Shown: positions 9,900-19,214, numbered from the stretch's first letter. The stretch: DNA of 64,000 bases from Bin55 sp964572845 (GCA_964572845.1 CAZNFX010000002.1:1-64000), one strand, 5' to 3'. The notes: a model not told the origin generated them from the sequence alone. Program-made: numbers and translations.

Positions 9900-9927
9900 C
9901 GGCGTCCAACAAGATGAAGAGCCAACC

Positions 9928-12537
9928 GTGATCTGCAAGCAATTTCGGTACTGTTTGTGCTGGTGCCTGGGTTATGCCGCGGCGACAGCTTCAGCACAGT
10001 CCGTCTCGCTTTCAATTGACGCTGAGACTATAGAGGAACACGATCGGAGTTCCGCTGCCATAACGGCCACGATCGAACAGTCCCAGTCGAACGATCTAAC
10101 TGTAGCTTTGGACACTTCGGGCACTGCCACGCGGGGAGTAGACTTCGATTTGGAGTCCATCGTGATCGAAGCGGGTGAGACATCAGGCGCTACGGAACTG
10201 GTGCCAATACGCGATTGGGACCAGGAAGGCAATGAAACTGTCGATGTCAATGTGGACACCGACGCCGATTCGGGTGTAACCCAAGACGGTTCGGGGGTGT
10301 CTCTGACGATTGAAGACAGCTATCAGGACAGCGACGACGAAGGCGAGCCAGAGTCTGGCTCCGATCTCTTCCCTTATATCGAGACAACAGGAATGGAATC
10401 TCAAGTCGATGTATCGGTCCGTGTATACAACCTAGGATCTGAGACATCCGCATCCGGAGCACTAGTTATTCGACTGTTCGATCAAGACAATCTTGTTGCC
10501 GATGGCGAAGTGTTGCGCGTTGATACGTTCTTGCCTCCAGTGCAGAGCTACCCCGGCAGCTTTCTGTATGAGTGGGAAATCGACTTGACCGAGCTAGATT
10601 CCGAGACGACATTTGTTGGCATAGTGAATGTCGTGACACCCTCCAATAGCAACGAACTAAACGAAGCAAACGATGTTGGAGCCTTCGGCTTTGCAATAGA
10701 CTCGTTGAATCACCCTGTCGTGACCTGCGAATCTCCAAGCCGCAGCAGCGCTCCAGGGCAGACGGATCCGCTATACCCGCATCAATGGCATTTGAACAAT
10801 ACGGGACAGGCATCTCTTTCGGCAACTTTCGGTTCTATTGGTGCAGACATGCGCATGACGGAAACAATGGCCTTAGGTCACGGCGGCCAAGGCGTGGTTG
10901 TGGCTATTGTGGATGAAGGACTGGAGTCCTGCCACCCGGACCTGGAGGCGAATGTGGATGTCGAAGGCTCGGTCAATTTTGCCGCGGACTCTGCATCCGC
11001 TAGCTATTGGTGGGGTTCCCTGTCAAACGACCCATTCAATCCGGGGACGACTGGCGATCATGGTACGACAATCGCTGGGGCGGTTGCGGCATTGGCGGAA
11101 AACGGTCTAGGGGGCCGCGGCGTCGCACCGGATGCGACGCTCAGAGCATTCAATCTCCTAAAGGATCAATCTTACGAGAATCTAATAGCATCCTTTGGAG
11201 GAGGCGTTGCTGATGAAAACACCGTTGACATAGTGAACATGAGCTTCGGTTCAATCTTGCGTAGCGACTACAACTTTGGCACCTACGACCTTTTCGGTTG
11301 GTTTACGCGTTGGGCCCGCTCGGGCAAAGGCATGCTATTCGTCAAATCAGCCGGAAACAGCTTCGAGTCATGTGGCGCGCTGTCACATGACATTCATTTG
11401 GAAATAGGTTGCACCAGCGCGATTTCCGACTATACCAACAACTTGCCCTTTGTATTGGTTGTGGGTGCGTTCAACGCTCAGAACCAAAGGTCGAGCTATT
11501 CAAGCGTAGGCAGCAATATTTGGATTTCGGCTCCTGCTGGACAGTACGGCTCGATTTCCGCGGCTTTGATATCCACGGACCAGTTTGGACTGGATCGTGG
11601 ATACGGAGTACTTGCGGGGGTACGAGAACCATTGACGCGAGACGCGTCGGCGAATCGCAATGGCGACTATACCGGATTGCTTTCGGGAACATCGGCGTCC
11701 GCAGCGGTAATGTCAGGAGCCGTGGCCATCTTGCTGGGTATCGAGCCAGAACTCACGTTTCGCGATGTGAAGCACATCCTTGCCAAGACGGCGCGCGTGA
11801 TGCAGCCTGAGTTTGATCGAGTTCGGGTCGCAGTGGGACAGGTGCCCTTTGTTCTGCAGCATGGTTGGACTACAAATGCAGCTGGCTACCACTACCACAA
11901 TTGGTTTGGGTTTGGTGGAGTCGATGTCGATGCTGCTGTAGAGCTATTGCAGGACTACGACGCTGACAGCCTCGGAGTGTTTGCAGTAACCGACTGGATG
12001 GGTGATTTGCCCAATTTCGGCAATCCTGGAGATCCTATTGAGGGCATTGAGATTCCAGATGGAAGCGGTTCTGGGTTGCTCGAGACTCTGGATGTTTCCC
12101 TGCCGTTGGACTACCTGTATTGCGACGATGATGCTACAGAGCGGCATTGCATTGAATCAGGAGAACTCGAAGCGGTTCCAGATCCGGACAATCCAGACGG
12201 CCTGCCGGTCGAAGTGACCGTACACATCGAGGGAGTCCAGCTTCGGTTTGTCGCCAACCACCCGCGTATGAGCGATCTTGCGATTCAGCTGACATCGCCA
12301 AGCGGCACCGAGAGCGTCCTGAATCCAGTATTCAACAATGCTTATTCCCGTTCCATCGACGAAACGGATGAACATCACTTCTTGTCCAATGCCTTCTACG
12401 GAGAGAGACCTGAGGGGGAGTGGGAGCTCAAAGTTGTGGATGCGCTTGACGGAGAATCCGGTGAGTTGATTTCATGGCATTTGAAGTTCTTCGTGGGGCA
12501 ACATCCGCAGGACGAAGAGACGGACGATGTGGATTAG
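9928..12537 (+). CDS. secreted S8 serine protease with Calx-beta and P-proprotein domains
   Basis: 869 residues from GTG 9928, 28 bases after the quinoprotein gene; the frame is open into that gene but this start gives a clear signal peptide ending at ATASAQ. Order of domains: Calx-beta-like sandwich at about 27-115 (TRGVDFDLESIVIEAGE), an acidic linker, a second beta-rich region to about 270, a kexin/subtilisin catalytic domain at about 300-640, and a P-proprotein convertase domain at about 720-865 (MSDLAIQLTSPSGT). The catalytic triad is Asp329 (VDEG), His378 (GDHGT) and Ser589 (SGTSAS), with the oxyanion Asn in SAGNSF. No I9 propeptide is recognised. It probably acts outside the cell or in the periplasm. 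Cotranscription with the dehydrogenase is likely from the spacing, but a shared function is not evident. Confidence 0.9.
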   Translation: MICKQFRYCLCWCLGYAAATASAQSVSLSIDAETIEEHDRSSAAITATIEQSQSNDLTVALDTSGTATRGVDFDLESIVIEAGETSGATELVPIRDWDQEGNETVDVNVDTDADSGVTQDGSGVSLTIEDSYQDSDDEGEPESGSDLFPYIETTGMESQVDVSVRVYNLGSETSASGALVIRLFDQDNLVADGEVLRVDTFLPPVQSYPGSFLYEWEIDLTELDSETTFVGIVNVVTPSNSNELNEANDVGAFGFAIDSLNHPVVTCESPSRSSAPGQTDPLYPHQWHLNNTGQASLSATFGSIGADMRMTETMALGHGGQGVVVAIVDEGLESCHPDLEANVDVEGSVNFAADSASASYWWGSLSNDPFNPGTTGDHGTTIAGAVAALAENGLGGRGVAPDATLRAFNLLKDQSYENLIASFGGGVADENTVDIVNMSFGSILRSDYNFGTYDLFGWFTRWARSGKGMLFVKSAGNSFESCGALSHDIHLEIGCTSAISDYTNNLPFVLVVGAFNAQNQRSSYSSVGSNIWISAPAGQYGSISAALISTDQFGLDRGYGVLAGVREPLTRDASANRNGDYTGLLSGTSASAAVMSGAVAILLGIEPELTFRDVKHILAKTARVMQPEFDRVRVAVGQVPFVLQHGWTTNAAGYHYHNWFGFGGVDVDAAVELLQDYDADSLGVFAVTDWMGDLPNFGNPGDPIEGIEIPDGSGSGLLETLDVSLPLDYLYCDDDATERHCIESGELEAVPDPDNPDGLPVEVTVHIEGVQLRFVANHPRMSDLAIQLTSPSGTESVLNPVFNNAYSRSIDETDEHHFLSNAFYGERPEGEWELKVVDALDGESGELISWHLKFFVGQHPQDEETDDVD

Positions 12538-12617
12538 TCGCACGGTCGGTGACATCTTTCGTTCACACACGCATGTCAGCATTGATTCGTTGAATACTCA
12601 TCCAAGCTAGCGAGCGC

Positions 12618-13283
12618 ATGTCGATACCCATCCGATTGGCTGCCGAGTTCTTAGGAACGCTGTTCCTACTTGCCGGTGTGGTCGGTTCTGGCATCATGGG
12701 AGAGAATCTGGCAGGCGGCAACACTGCCATTGCGTTGCTCGCCAATACTGTGGCCACAGGGGCGATCCTCGCCGTTCTCATCGTGGTGATCGGACCAATG
12801 TCAGGTGCGCATTTCAATCCTGCAGTCACGGTCGTGTTCTTGCTGCGGCGCGAGATAGGAGCTTGGTTGGCGTTGGCCTATATCGCGGTGCAGATCGCCG
12901 GCGGGGTGTGCGGAACATGGCTGGCACATTTGATGTTTGAGCTCGATGTGTTTCAGTCTTCCACGACTTCTCGCAGCGGCCCTGCCCAAGCCTTGTCTGA
13001 AATATTAGCGACGTTTGGCCTCTTGGCTACGATACTTGGAAGCTTGCGAGCGGCACCACGCTGGATCGGACCCATGGTGGGACTCTACATAGCCGCTGCA
13101 TATTGGTTCACGGCGTCGACATCGTTTGCAAATCCAGCTGTCACGATTGCGCGAAGCCTCACGGACACCTTTTCGGGCATTGCTCCGTTTGATGCACCCA
13201 TGTTCATCGGAGCACAGCTCTGTGGTGCCATACTATGCTGGTTCGTGTTTCACGTTGTTGCCCGATCGGACGGCTCACCCTGA
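12618..13283 (+). CDS. aquaporin / MIP-family channel
   Basis: 221 residues, six hydrophobic helices and two half-helices with the duplicated NPA boxes: Asn67-Pro-Ala in GAHFNPAVT-like context and Asn172-Pro-Ala in SFANPAVT, followed by Arg179, the selectivity-filter arginine. The size is that of a short aquaporin Z/aqpS-like channel and not of the longer GlpF glycerol facilitators. It starts the run of six + strand genes, 58 bases before the Gfo/Idh gene. Channels of this type carry water or small neutral solutes; the actual solute is unknown. Confidence 0.9.
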   Translation: MSIPIRLAAEFLGTLFLLAGVVGSGIMGENLAGGNTAIALLANTVATGAILAVLIVVIGPMSGAHFNPAVTVVFLLRREIGAWLALAYIAVQIAGGVCGTWLAHLMFELDVFQSSTTSRSGPAQALSEILATFGLLATILGSLRAAPRWIGPMVGLYIAAAYWFTASTSFANPAVTIARSLTDTFSGIAPFDAPMFIGAQLCGAILCWFVFHVVARSDGSP

Positions 13284-13341
13284 TGTGAAGTACGTATTCG
13301 ACGAATCCATGTGAGCACTCTGAAGAATTCAAGGACAAAAT

Positions 13342-14382
13342 ATGTCGTCTCAAGCCAGCCATAGCCCGTCGACGCCGTTGGACGTTCGATTGGGACTGAC
13401 CGATCCTAAGGATGTAGCACACAGGCTTCGGTGGGGAATACTGGGCTCCGGAAACATCTCGTCGCAGTGGGTAATGAGCCTATCGGCCTGTTCAGGGGCA
13501 GAGGTAGCTGCGGTAGCAGCCCGTGATCTTGAACGAGCACAGCAATTTGCCGACCGACACTCGATACCAGAAGCGTTCGGTAGCTACGAAGAGATGGTGA
13601 ATTCCCCTAACGTGGACATCGTGTATGTCGGAACCGTCACGCGTCTGCACAAGCAACACACGTTGCTGTGCATTGCAGCGGGCAAGCATGTGCTGTGCGA
13701 AAAGCCACTAGCTGAAAACATTGAGGATGCCGACGAAATGTACCGGGCGGCAGAAAAACAGGGTGTCATGCTTCAAGACGGCATGTGGACGAGATTCTTT
13801 CCAGCAGTTGAGCATGCTCGTCATTCGATTGAGACCGGGCAGGTGGGCGAAGTGCAACTTGTACAAGCCGATTTCTTCGATCCGATCTACACCATTCAAG
13901 CCGCACCGCTAGCGTTCGGCAGGGATTCGAAACCTATCAAGATCACGGCATCCGGGAAGCGGTCGGGCGCGGCAATAATCGAGTATGGAGAGGGCAAGTG
14001 CGCGGTCCTGACATTTCCCCCGTTCAACTGCGAACTCGCTGAAACAACGGAGATCATTGGCACGAAAGGACGATTGACGCTGGGCCAACCAGGCCATTGT
14101 CCAACCGACCTAACCATACGCGTGCCTCCAGTGAATGGCGTCCCGTCGCGCTATCGTACTCAGGGTGCTCCTGCGCCAGTCCAGCACCATGTATATCCAT
14201 TGCCATGGGGCGTATCCATTCCGCATCCGTTTCCCAATCAGCATGGATTTCTCTATCAAGCCGAGGCGGTACATCGTTGTCTTGGGGCGGAGCTCCTGGT
14301 GTGTCCGCAATACGACAGGGAAGACTCCATGCATTCCATGGGGCTGTTGACTGAGATCACGCGCCAGCGATACCTAGGGTAG
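13342..14382 (+). CDS. Gfo/Idh/MocA-family oxidoreductase (dihydrodiol dehydrogenase-like), copy 1
   Basis: 346 residues. N-terminal Rossmann fold with WGILGSGNIS (31-39) and, at 115-122, AGKHVLCEKP, the family hallmark whose Lys121 is catalytic. WTRFFPAVEHAR and the NQHGFLYQAEAVHRC segment near the end are typical of the dihydrodiol/xylose dehydrogenase branch. Such enzymes oxidise or reduce sugars, inositols or trans-dihydrodiols with NAD(P). A paralogue lies at 37853-39118; both share a lead-in of the form T-P-L-D-V-R-x-G-L-T before the Rossmann fold. Start ATG preceded by AAGGACAAAAT. Second gene of the + strand run, 60 bases before the epimerase gene. Confidence 0.9.
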   Translation: MSSQASHSPSTPLDVRLGLTDPKDVAHRLRWGILGSGNISSQWVMSLSACSGAEVAAVAARDLERAQQFADRHSIPEAFGSYEEMVNSPNVDIVYVGTVTRLHKQHTLLCIAAGKHVLCEKPLAENIEDADEMYRAAEKQGVMLQDGMWTRFFPAVEHARHSIETGQVGEVQLVQADFFDPIYTIQAAPLAFGRDSKPIKITASGKRSGAAIIEYGEGKCAVLTFPPFNCELAETTEIIGTKGRLTLGQPGHCPTDLTIRVPPVNGVPSRYRTQGAPAPVQHHVYPLPWGVSIPHPFPNQHGFLYQAEAVHRCLGAELLVCPQYDREDSMHSMGLLTEITRQRYLG

Positions 14383-14442
14383 AGGTCGTCATTTAGTAAT
14401 ATCCGCGCGTTGTTGATCACGTGGACAGATAGGGAGGAGCCC

Positions 14443-15516
14443 ATGCCTGCAATACCGAACGAAGGAACTGTAGCAGTGACCGGAGCGGCAGGCTTCATTG
14501 GAAGTTGGGTTGTGAAACTGCTGCTGGACAAGGGATACCGCGTTCGAGCATGCGTCAAGGACGCGAGTGATCCAGAGCGATGTGATTTTCTTCGTGCCAT
14601 GCCGGGTTACCTATCCCGCCGATTGACCATTCACTCAGCCAACCTCGACGACGAAGGGGCGTTCGACGAGATCTTCAAGGGTTGCCACGGCGTAGCACAT
14701 GTGGCACACGTGACGGACTATCGCGATCACGAATACATGGAGAGGGTCTGCGACAGCATGATCAACAGCATCAATCAGTCAGGTACAGTGGGCCGAGTGA
14801 TTGTGACTTCCAGCATTGCCGCTGTGATCTCGGAAGTCGACATAAACGAGCTCAAACGTCGCCCTACTTTGTATGAAGATCGCTATCCGGACGAAGAGAA
14901 TCCGCGTCGAACTCCAGATCGTCAAGGCTACTCGATGGGCAAGGTACTTGCGCAAAGAGCCTTTTCCGATGCTGCGGAGAAGAGTGGAGATTGGGACGCG
15001 ATCACCTGCTGCCCAGCGGACAATGTGGGCCCAATCCTGTCTCCGCATCAGAAGAACATGGGACCTTGGCAGCACTTTGTGGAATTGATGCTGCTGGGCA
15101 CCAATCATCAGAACGGCGGATATCGCCCCTGGATGACCGTCGATGTTAGAGACGACGCTCTCTGTCACATCGGTCTGCTGGAGAGCGTCTTCGTCGACAA
15201 CGGCGAGCGCTACATTGCGTGGTCTACCGACACTCCAACCGTGGAGGAGATTTGCGCTAGCATCGATCGTCTGCTTCCAGAGCTGGGTCACGACACGCCT
15301 GGCGTTACAGACAACCAGCCAGACCGAGTGAAGGCGCGCGAAAAGGAATTACGGGACATTTGGGCGGGATGCGACCTGCGCAATGATCGCATCAGGGCAG
15401 TCACCGATATTGAATTCCGGCCCTTCGACGAGTCTCTTCGCGATTGCGTCGAATCGTTGCTGACGGTAGCCAAGGTGCAGCCGAAGCTGCGCGAGGGATT
15501 TTCACTGCCAGCCTAG
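14443..15516 (+). CDS. NAD(P)-dependent epimerase/dehydratase, dihydroflavonol-reductase-like extended SDR
   Basis: 357 residues from the ATG at 14443, which follows a strong AGGGAGGAG site; an upstream in-frame start at 14410 lacks one. The nucleotide-binding motif TGAAGFIGS is at 13-21, a Ser pair at 123-124 (VTSSIAAV) and the catalytic Tyr163-x-x-x-Lys167 in YSMGK complete the extended SDR active site. The R-A-x-V-K/R-D stretch after the second strand suggests NADPH preference, as in dihydroflavonol reductase, cinnamoyl-CoA reductase and methylglyoxal reductase relatives. The substrate is not predictable. Third gene of the run; it ends 28 bases before the dioxygenase gene. Confidence 0.88.
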   Translation: MPAIPNEGTVAVTGAAGFIGSWVVKLLLDKGYRVRACVKDASDPERCDFLRAMPGYLSRRLTIHSANLDDEGAFDEIFKGCHGVAHVAHVTDYRDHEYMERVCDSMINSINQSGTVGRVIVTSSIAAVISEVDINELKRRPTLYEDRYPDEENPRRTPDRQGYSMGKVLAQRAFSDAAEKSGDWDAITCCPADNVGPILSPHQKNMGPWQHFVELMLLGTNHQNGGYRPWMTVDVRDDALCHIGLLESVFVDNGERYIAWSTDTPTVEEICASIDRLLPELGHDTPGVTDNQPDRVKAREKELRDIWAGCDLRNDRIRAVTDIEFRPFDESLRDCVESLLTVAKVQPKLREGFSLPA

Positions 15517-15544
15517 TTCCAGTTAATCGTCTTACGCAAGCAAA

Positions 15545-16384
15545 GTGGTCGAGGCAAATCCAAGCAGTCAAGGACTGGATGAAGAGCAGCGCTATCTGTT
15601 CGATACATTCGGATACGTGATCTTGCATGAAGTCGTGTCCGACCAACAGGTTGAGGAAATGCTTGCATCACTGCGTCAACCGACTGAGCAGTTTGATCCC
15701 GTAGCGCAAGGATCCGGTCCGCTGCATTGGGGCAAAGTGTGGCGCGACCTGCTGGATTTACCGACATTGAGTCCGACTCTTGAGGATGTCATTGGCAATC
15801 ATATGGGTCGTCGCTCACTAGAACGAGCAAACCGCCCCCTTACACCTACGTTTCGCCTGGATCACATCAACGTTCATACTCACGTCGGCCAAGGGTTCCC
15901 CGGCGGCGACCTGCATGGCGGCTGGGAGTGGACTGGAGGTTCGCAATTTACCCGCTATCACGATGGACGTTTCTACAATGGTCTAGTGTCCGTCAGCTTC
16001 GAACTGTACGACACGCGTCCCAATGACGGGGGATTCTGTTGCATTCCAGGGTCACACAAGTCCAATGTCCACTTGCCCGGCCACTGGAGAAGCCTACGAA
16101 ACGGAATTCCGTCGTGTGTTACCAGAGTACCGGCTGTCCCCGGCGACGCCATCGTCTTCACTGAAGCATTGACACACGGCACATTGCCATGGACTTCCGA
16201 TTCGCCGCGAAAAACAGTTTTCTATAAATTCTCGCCCCATGCCACTTCATGGTCGGGCGATTACTTCGATCCCGACGACTTTCGCCAATATCCCGATATC
16301 GACGATCGAAAGCTAGCAATCTTGGAACCTCCCAATTCAAGGTACCCTGGACGTCCTACGGATCCTCTGAAAAAATCTTCATAG
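15545..16384 (+). CDS. PhyH-like Fe(II)/2-oxoglutarate-dependent enzyme with HxG metal motif
   Basis: 279 residues from a GTG start; no ATG lies nearby and the binding site is weak. The fold markers of the phytanoyl-CoA dioxygenase family are present: an N-terminal E-Q-x-x-x-F-x-x-x-G-Y helix-strand, D-G-G-F-C-C-I-P-G-S-H-K (161-172), a distal histidine in EALTHGTLPW (His211) and Arg222 for the 2-oxoglutarate carboxylate. At the proximal iron site, where HxD is normal, the sequence reads LHGG (His124-Gly-Gly126). An HxG/HxA motif is what iron halogenases use in place of HxD, but this whole subfamily may simply place its carboxylate elsewhere. Fourth gene of the + strand run. The second dioxygenase of the window (49702) has a normal HxD. 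Confidence 0.88.
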   Translation: MVEANPSSQGLDEEQRYLFDTFGYVILHEVVSDQQVEEMLASLRQPTEQFDPVAQGSGPLHWGKVWRDLLDLPTLSPTLEDVIGNHMGRRSLERANRPLTPTFRLDHINVHTHVGQGFPGGDLHGGWEWTGGSQFTRYHDGRFYNGLVSVSFELYDTRPNDGGFCCIPGSHKSNVHLPGHWRSLRNGIPSCVTRVPAVPGDAIVFTEALTHGTLPWTSDSPRKTVFYKFSPHATSWSGDYFDPDDFRQYPDIDDRKLAILEPPNSRYPGRPTDPLKKSS

Positions 16385-16464
16385 ATCGCGGACGCCGAGT
16401 GCGCTGGATCATTTGTGGAATTCGAGCTAACCCTATCGACTAGAGAAGAGGTAGCGCATAACTC

Positions 16465-18414
16465 ATGGCTAAGCTTATGAAACACAGAAATGCTGGACAA
16501 GCCTTCAATCCCCTGACCGCCGAGGAGATTGAGCATGCATCTTCGCTAATCAAACCGAAACTTGGCGAGAGCGCGGTCTTTTGCTCTGTCGCTCTCCTTG
16601 AGCCGCCAAAAGACGCCAACAGTTCGTCAAGCGAAACCACACGAAGACTGCGGCTGAATGGGTACGAGTACGATTCCTCGGATGCAGATGGCGGATTTGA
16701 AGCAACAGTAGATTTGGTTTCCGAGGAAGTTGAGCTCAAGCGAATCAATGACGGTCAAGCCCCCATTGGCTTCTCCGATGTGGTTCGCGCGATACAAATC
16801 ACCAAGGCGGATGCCGGGTGGCAGGATGCAATGAGAAAGAGGGGCGTAACCGAATTCGATCTCGTCCAGATCGATCCATGGCCTGCGGGGGGTTACCAAC
16901 ACACCAGCGTTCCGCCCGGGCACCGTGCGCATCGCGCAATCAGCTTCGTCCGCGAGGATGCAAAGGACAATGGATATGCACGACCAGTCCATGGACTGAT
17001 CGCGCATGTCGACCTGACAGCGGGAAAGGTAGCGTACTTGGAAGATCACGGTGTCGTTCCCCTTCCTCCCGAACACGCGAGATACTCCGCTGAGCACCAG
17101 GCAAGTCTTCAGCCGTCACTGCATGCGTTGGAGATCCATCAACCGGAGGGCCCTGGCTTTCAAGTAACCGGGAATCGAATTCGGTGGCGCAACTGGGAGT
17201 TCGGTGTGTCCATCCACCCCGTCAACGGACTTGTCTTGCACAAATTGGGATATCGTGACAATGGCAAGCTTCGAACCATACTGCATCGTGCGGCGCTCTC
17301 GGACATGGTGGTGCCCTATGGCGATACCGATCCCATGCATGTTTGGAAGCACGTTCTAGATGCCGGCGAAGCAAGCCTCGGCAACTGCGTGAATTCATTG
17401 AAGCTGGGATGCGACTGCGTGGGCGAAATCCACTATTTGGACCACCATGCCATCAAACCGGACGGGTCCGCCCGGAAGGTCGAACGGGCCATCTGCATTC
17501 ATGAAGAGGACTACGGCATTCTTTGGAAGCATCACGATGGACTAGCTCGTACGACAGAGGTTCGCCGGTCTAGGCGGCTGGTAGTCAGTTCCTTCTATAC
17601 AGTGGGAAACTACGAGTACGGCTTCTACTGGTATCTCTACTTGGATGGCACTATCGAAATGGAGGTCAAACTGACTGGAATTGTGGGAGTTTCCGCAGTG
17701 GTCGATGGAACAGAGCGACCGGAATTTGCTCCATTGGTTGCTCCGAACGTGGCGTCTCCCATACATCAGCACCTGTTCTGTTTTCGCTTGGACTTCGATT
17801 TGGACGGCCCGACGAATAGTGTCTACGAGATCAATGTAGAGGCCGAGCCGGTTTCTGAGGAGAATCCGGATGGTACGGCCTTCCGATCCAAGTCCACTCT
17901 CCTACAATCCGAACTGCACGCGCGACGCAAGGTCAATTCGTCAAGTTCACGATTCTGGAGGATTGAGAATTCCAAGAGTCTCAACCGACTGGGCAAGGCT
18001 GTAGGGTATAAGCTAATGCCGGACGCAACTGCTGCGTCACTCGCCTCGAAAACCTCGAAAGTGGCACAGCGCGCAGGATTTGCCCAATACAACTTCTGGG
18101 TCACGCCTTTCGAGGAGGGTCAGTTTTGCGCCGCTGGAGACTACCCAAATCTTCACGTAGGAGGCGACGGCTTGCCTCGTTGGACTGCCCAGGATCGGTC
18201 CGTCGTGGATCGAGACATTGTTGTATGGCATACGTTCGGTTCCACGCACGTGCCTCGGCCAGAGGATTGGCCTGTCATGCCGGTGGAGTATTGTGGATTC
18301 ACGTTGAAACCTGACGGCTTTTTCGACCGCAATCCAACCATAAATCTCCCTCCCCAGAACCACTGCGATGACAGCGGCACGGCAACGCCGGCCAAGAGCA
18401 GTGACGCTTCATAG
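16465..18414 (+). CDS. copper amine oxidase (primary-amine oxidase)
   Basis: 649 residues, the usual size of the bacterial soluble enzymes. The topaquinone precursor is Tyr383 in VGNYEY, the T-x-x-N-Y-E/D consensus. The copper ligands are His434 and His436 (HQH) and His595 in GSTHVPRPEDWP; the catalytic base is Asp287 in PYGDTDP. The reaction converts a primary amine, O2 and water to aldehyde, ammonia and hydrogen peroxide. No signal peptide is visible, so a cytoplasmic location is likely, as for Arthrobacter-type enzymes. Fifth gene of the run, 41 bases before the crotonase-fold gene; the aldehyde product could pass to the oxidoreductases of the cluster, but that is inference. Confidence 0.95.
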   Translation: MAKLMKHRNAGQAFNPLTAEEIEHASSLIKPKLGESAVFCSVALLEPPKDANSSSSETTRRLRLNGYEYDSSDADGGFEATVDLVSEEVELKRINDGQAPIGFSDVVRAIQITKADAGWQDAMRKRGVTEFDLVQIDPWPAGGYQHTSVPPGHRAHRAISFVREDAKDNGYARPVHGLIAHVDLTAGKVAYLEDHGVVPLPPEHARYSAEHQASLQPSLHALEIHQPEGPGFQVTGNRIRWRNWEFGVSIHPVNGLVLHKLGYRDNGKLRTILHRAALSDMVVPYGDTDPMHVWKHVLDAGEASLGNCVNSLKLGCDCVGEIHYLDHHAIKPDGSARKVERAICIHEEDYGILWKHHDGLARTTEVRRSRRLVVSSFYTVGNYEYGFYWYLYLDGTIEMEVKLTGIVGVSAVVDGTERPEFAPLVAPNVASPIHQHLFCFRLDFDLDGPTNSVYEINVEAEPVSEENPDGTAFRSKSTLLQSELHARRKVNSSSSRFWRIENSKSLNRLGKAVGYKLMPDATAASLASKTSKVAQRAGFAQYNFWVTPFEEGQFCAAGDYPNLHVGGDGLPRWTAQDRSVVDRDIVVWHTFGSTHVPRPEDWPVMPVEYCGFTLKPDGFFDRNPTINLPPQNHCDDSGTATPAKSSDAS

Positions 18415-18455
18415 GACGGAACAACGGCAACGCATTTAGCATTGAGGAACTAGGT

Positions 18456-19214
18456 ATGGATACAGTTAACTACAGCGTACGCAACCATGTCGCATCCATT
18501 CAAATGAATAGGCCAGAGCGGCACAATGCACTGGATTTTCAGCTGCTCGACGATCTGGACGCCGCGTTCACGAAGGCAGAGAATGACGATGAAGTCTATG
18601 TGATCGTGCTTTCTGGCGCCGGTCGCTCATTCTGCTCGGGCTATGATCGTGGCGGTTCGTATTACATCACGCCTCCGGAAGACGGCTGGACGGCTCGGTC
18701 CGCATTGATGCGGTTGCGCGGCATTGAGGATCGCTATTTGCGCATCTGGAACTGCCCCAAGGTAACCATCGCTCAGATCCATGGCTATTGCTTGGCTGGA
18801 GGGTGCTACATTCAATTGGTGTGCGACATTTCCGTAGCAGCGGAGGACGCAGTCATTGGCCACATGTCTCCAGAGACATTCGGCCAAGGCGCATTGAATG
18901 GTGTAACCAGTATGCCATTGTGGCAGGTTCTCATGGGACCCAAAAGAGCTCGTTACATGCTAATGACCGGTCGAAAGGTGAGCGGCGAGGAAGCCGCGCG
19001 GATTGGGCTGGTAAGCGTAGCGGCACCACCGGACGAGCTTGAACAGGAAGTCCAGTCAATCTGCGGCGAGATCATGGCTCCTGGCGGACCGGGATACCTG
19101 ACGATGAAGGAAACGCTGAACACTGATTTGGAAATCATGGGTGTTGGCGCAATGTTTCGTGCTCACGGACAAATGAATGCATTGGCGCGGTTGAATAGAC
19201 AGCCGACGGATTAG
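18456..19214 (+). CDS. enoyl-CoA hydratase/isomerase-family (crotonase-fold) protein
   Basis: 252 residues. The crotonase signature region is present: RPERHNALD, the oxyanion loop GAGRSFCSGYD, and I-H-G-Y-C-L-A-G-G-C near 108-117. In enoyl-CoA hydratase the next residue after GGGC is the catalytic Glu144; here it is Tyr118. The second glutamate (Glu164 equivalent) is retained as Glu140 in SPE. A single-glutamate active site is found in several crotonase-family isomerases, hydrolases and decarboxylases, so hydratase activity should not be assumed. Last gene of the + strand run; a perfect hairpin follows at 19278. Confidence 0.88.
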   Translation: MDTVNYSVRNHVASIQMNRPERHNALDFQLLDDLDAAFTKAENDDEVYVIVLSGAGRSFCSGYDRGGSYYITPPEDGWTARSALMRLRGIEDRYLRIWNCPKVTIAQIHGYCLAGGCYIQLVCDISVAAEDAVIGHMSPETFGQGALNGVTSMPLWQVLMGPKRARYMLMTGRKVSGEEAARIGLVSVAAPPDELEQEVQSICGEIMAPGGPGYLTMKETLNTDLEIMGVGAMFRAHGQMNALARLNRQPTD

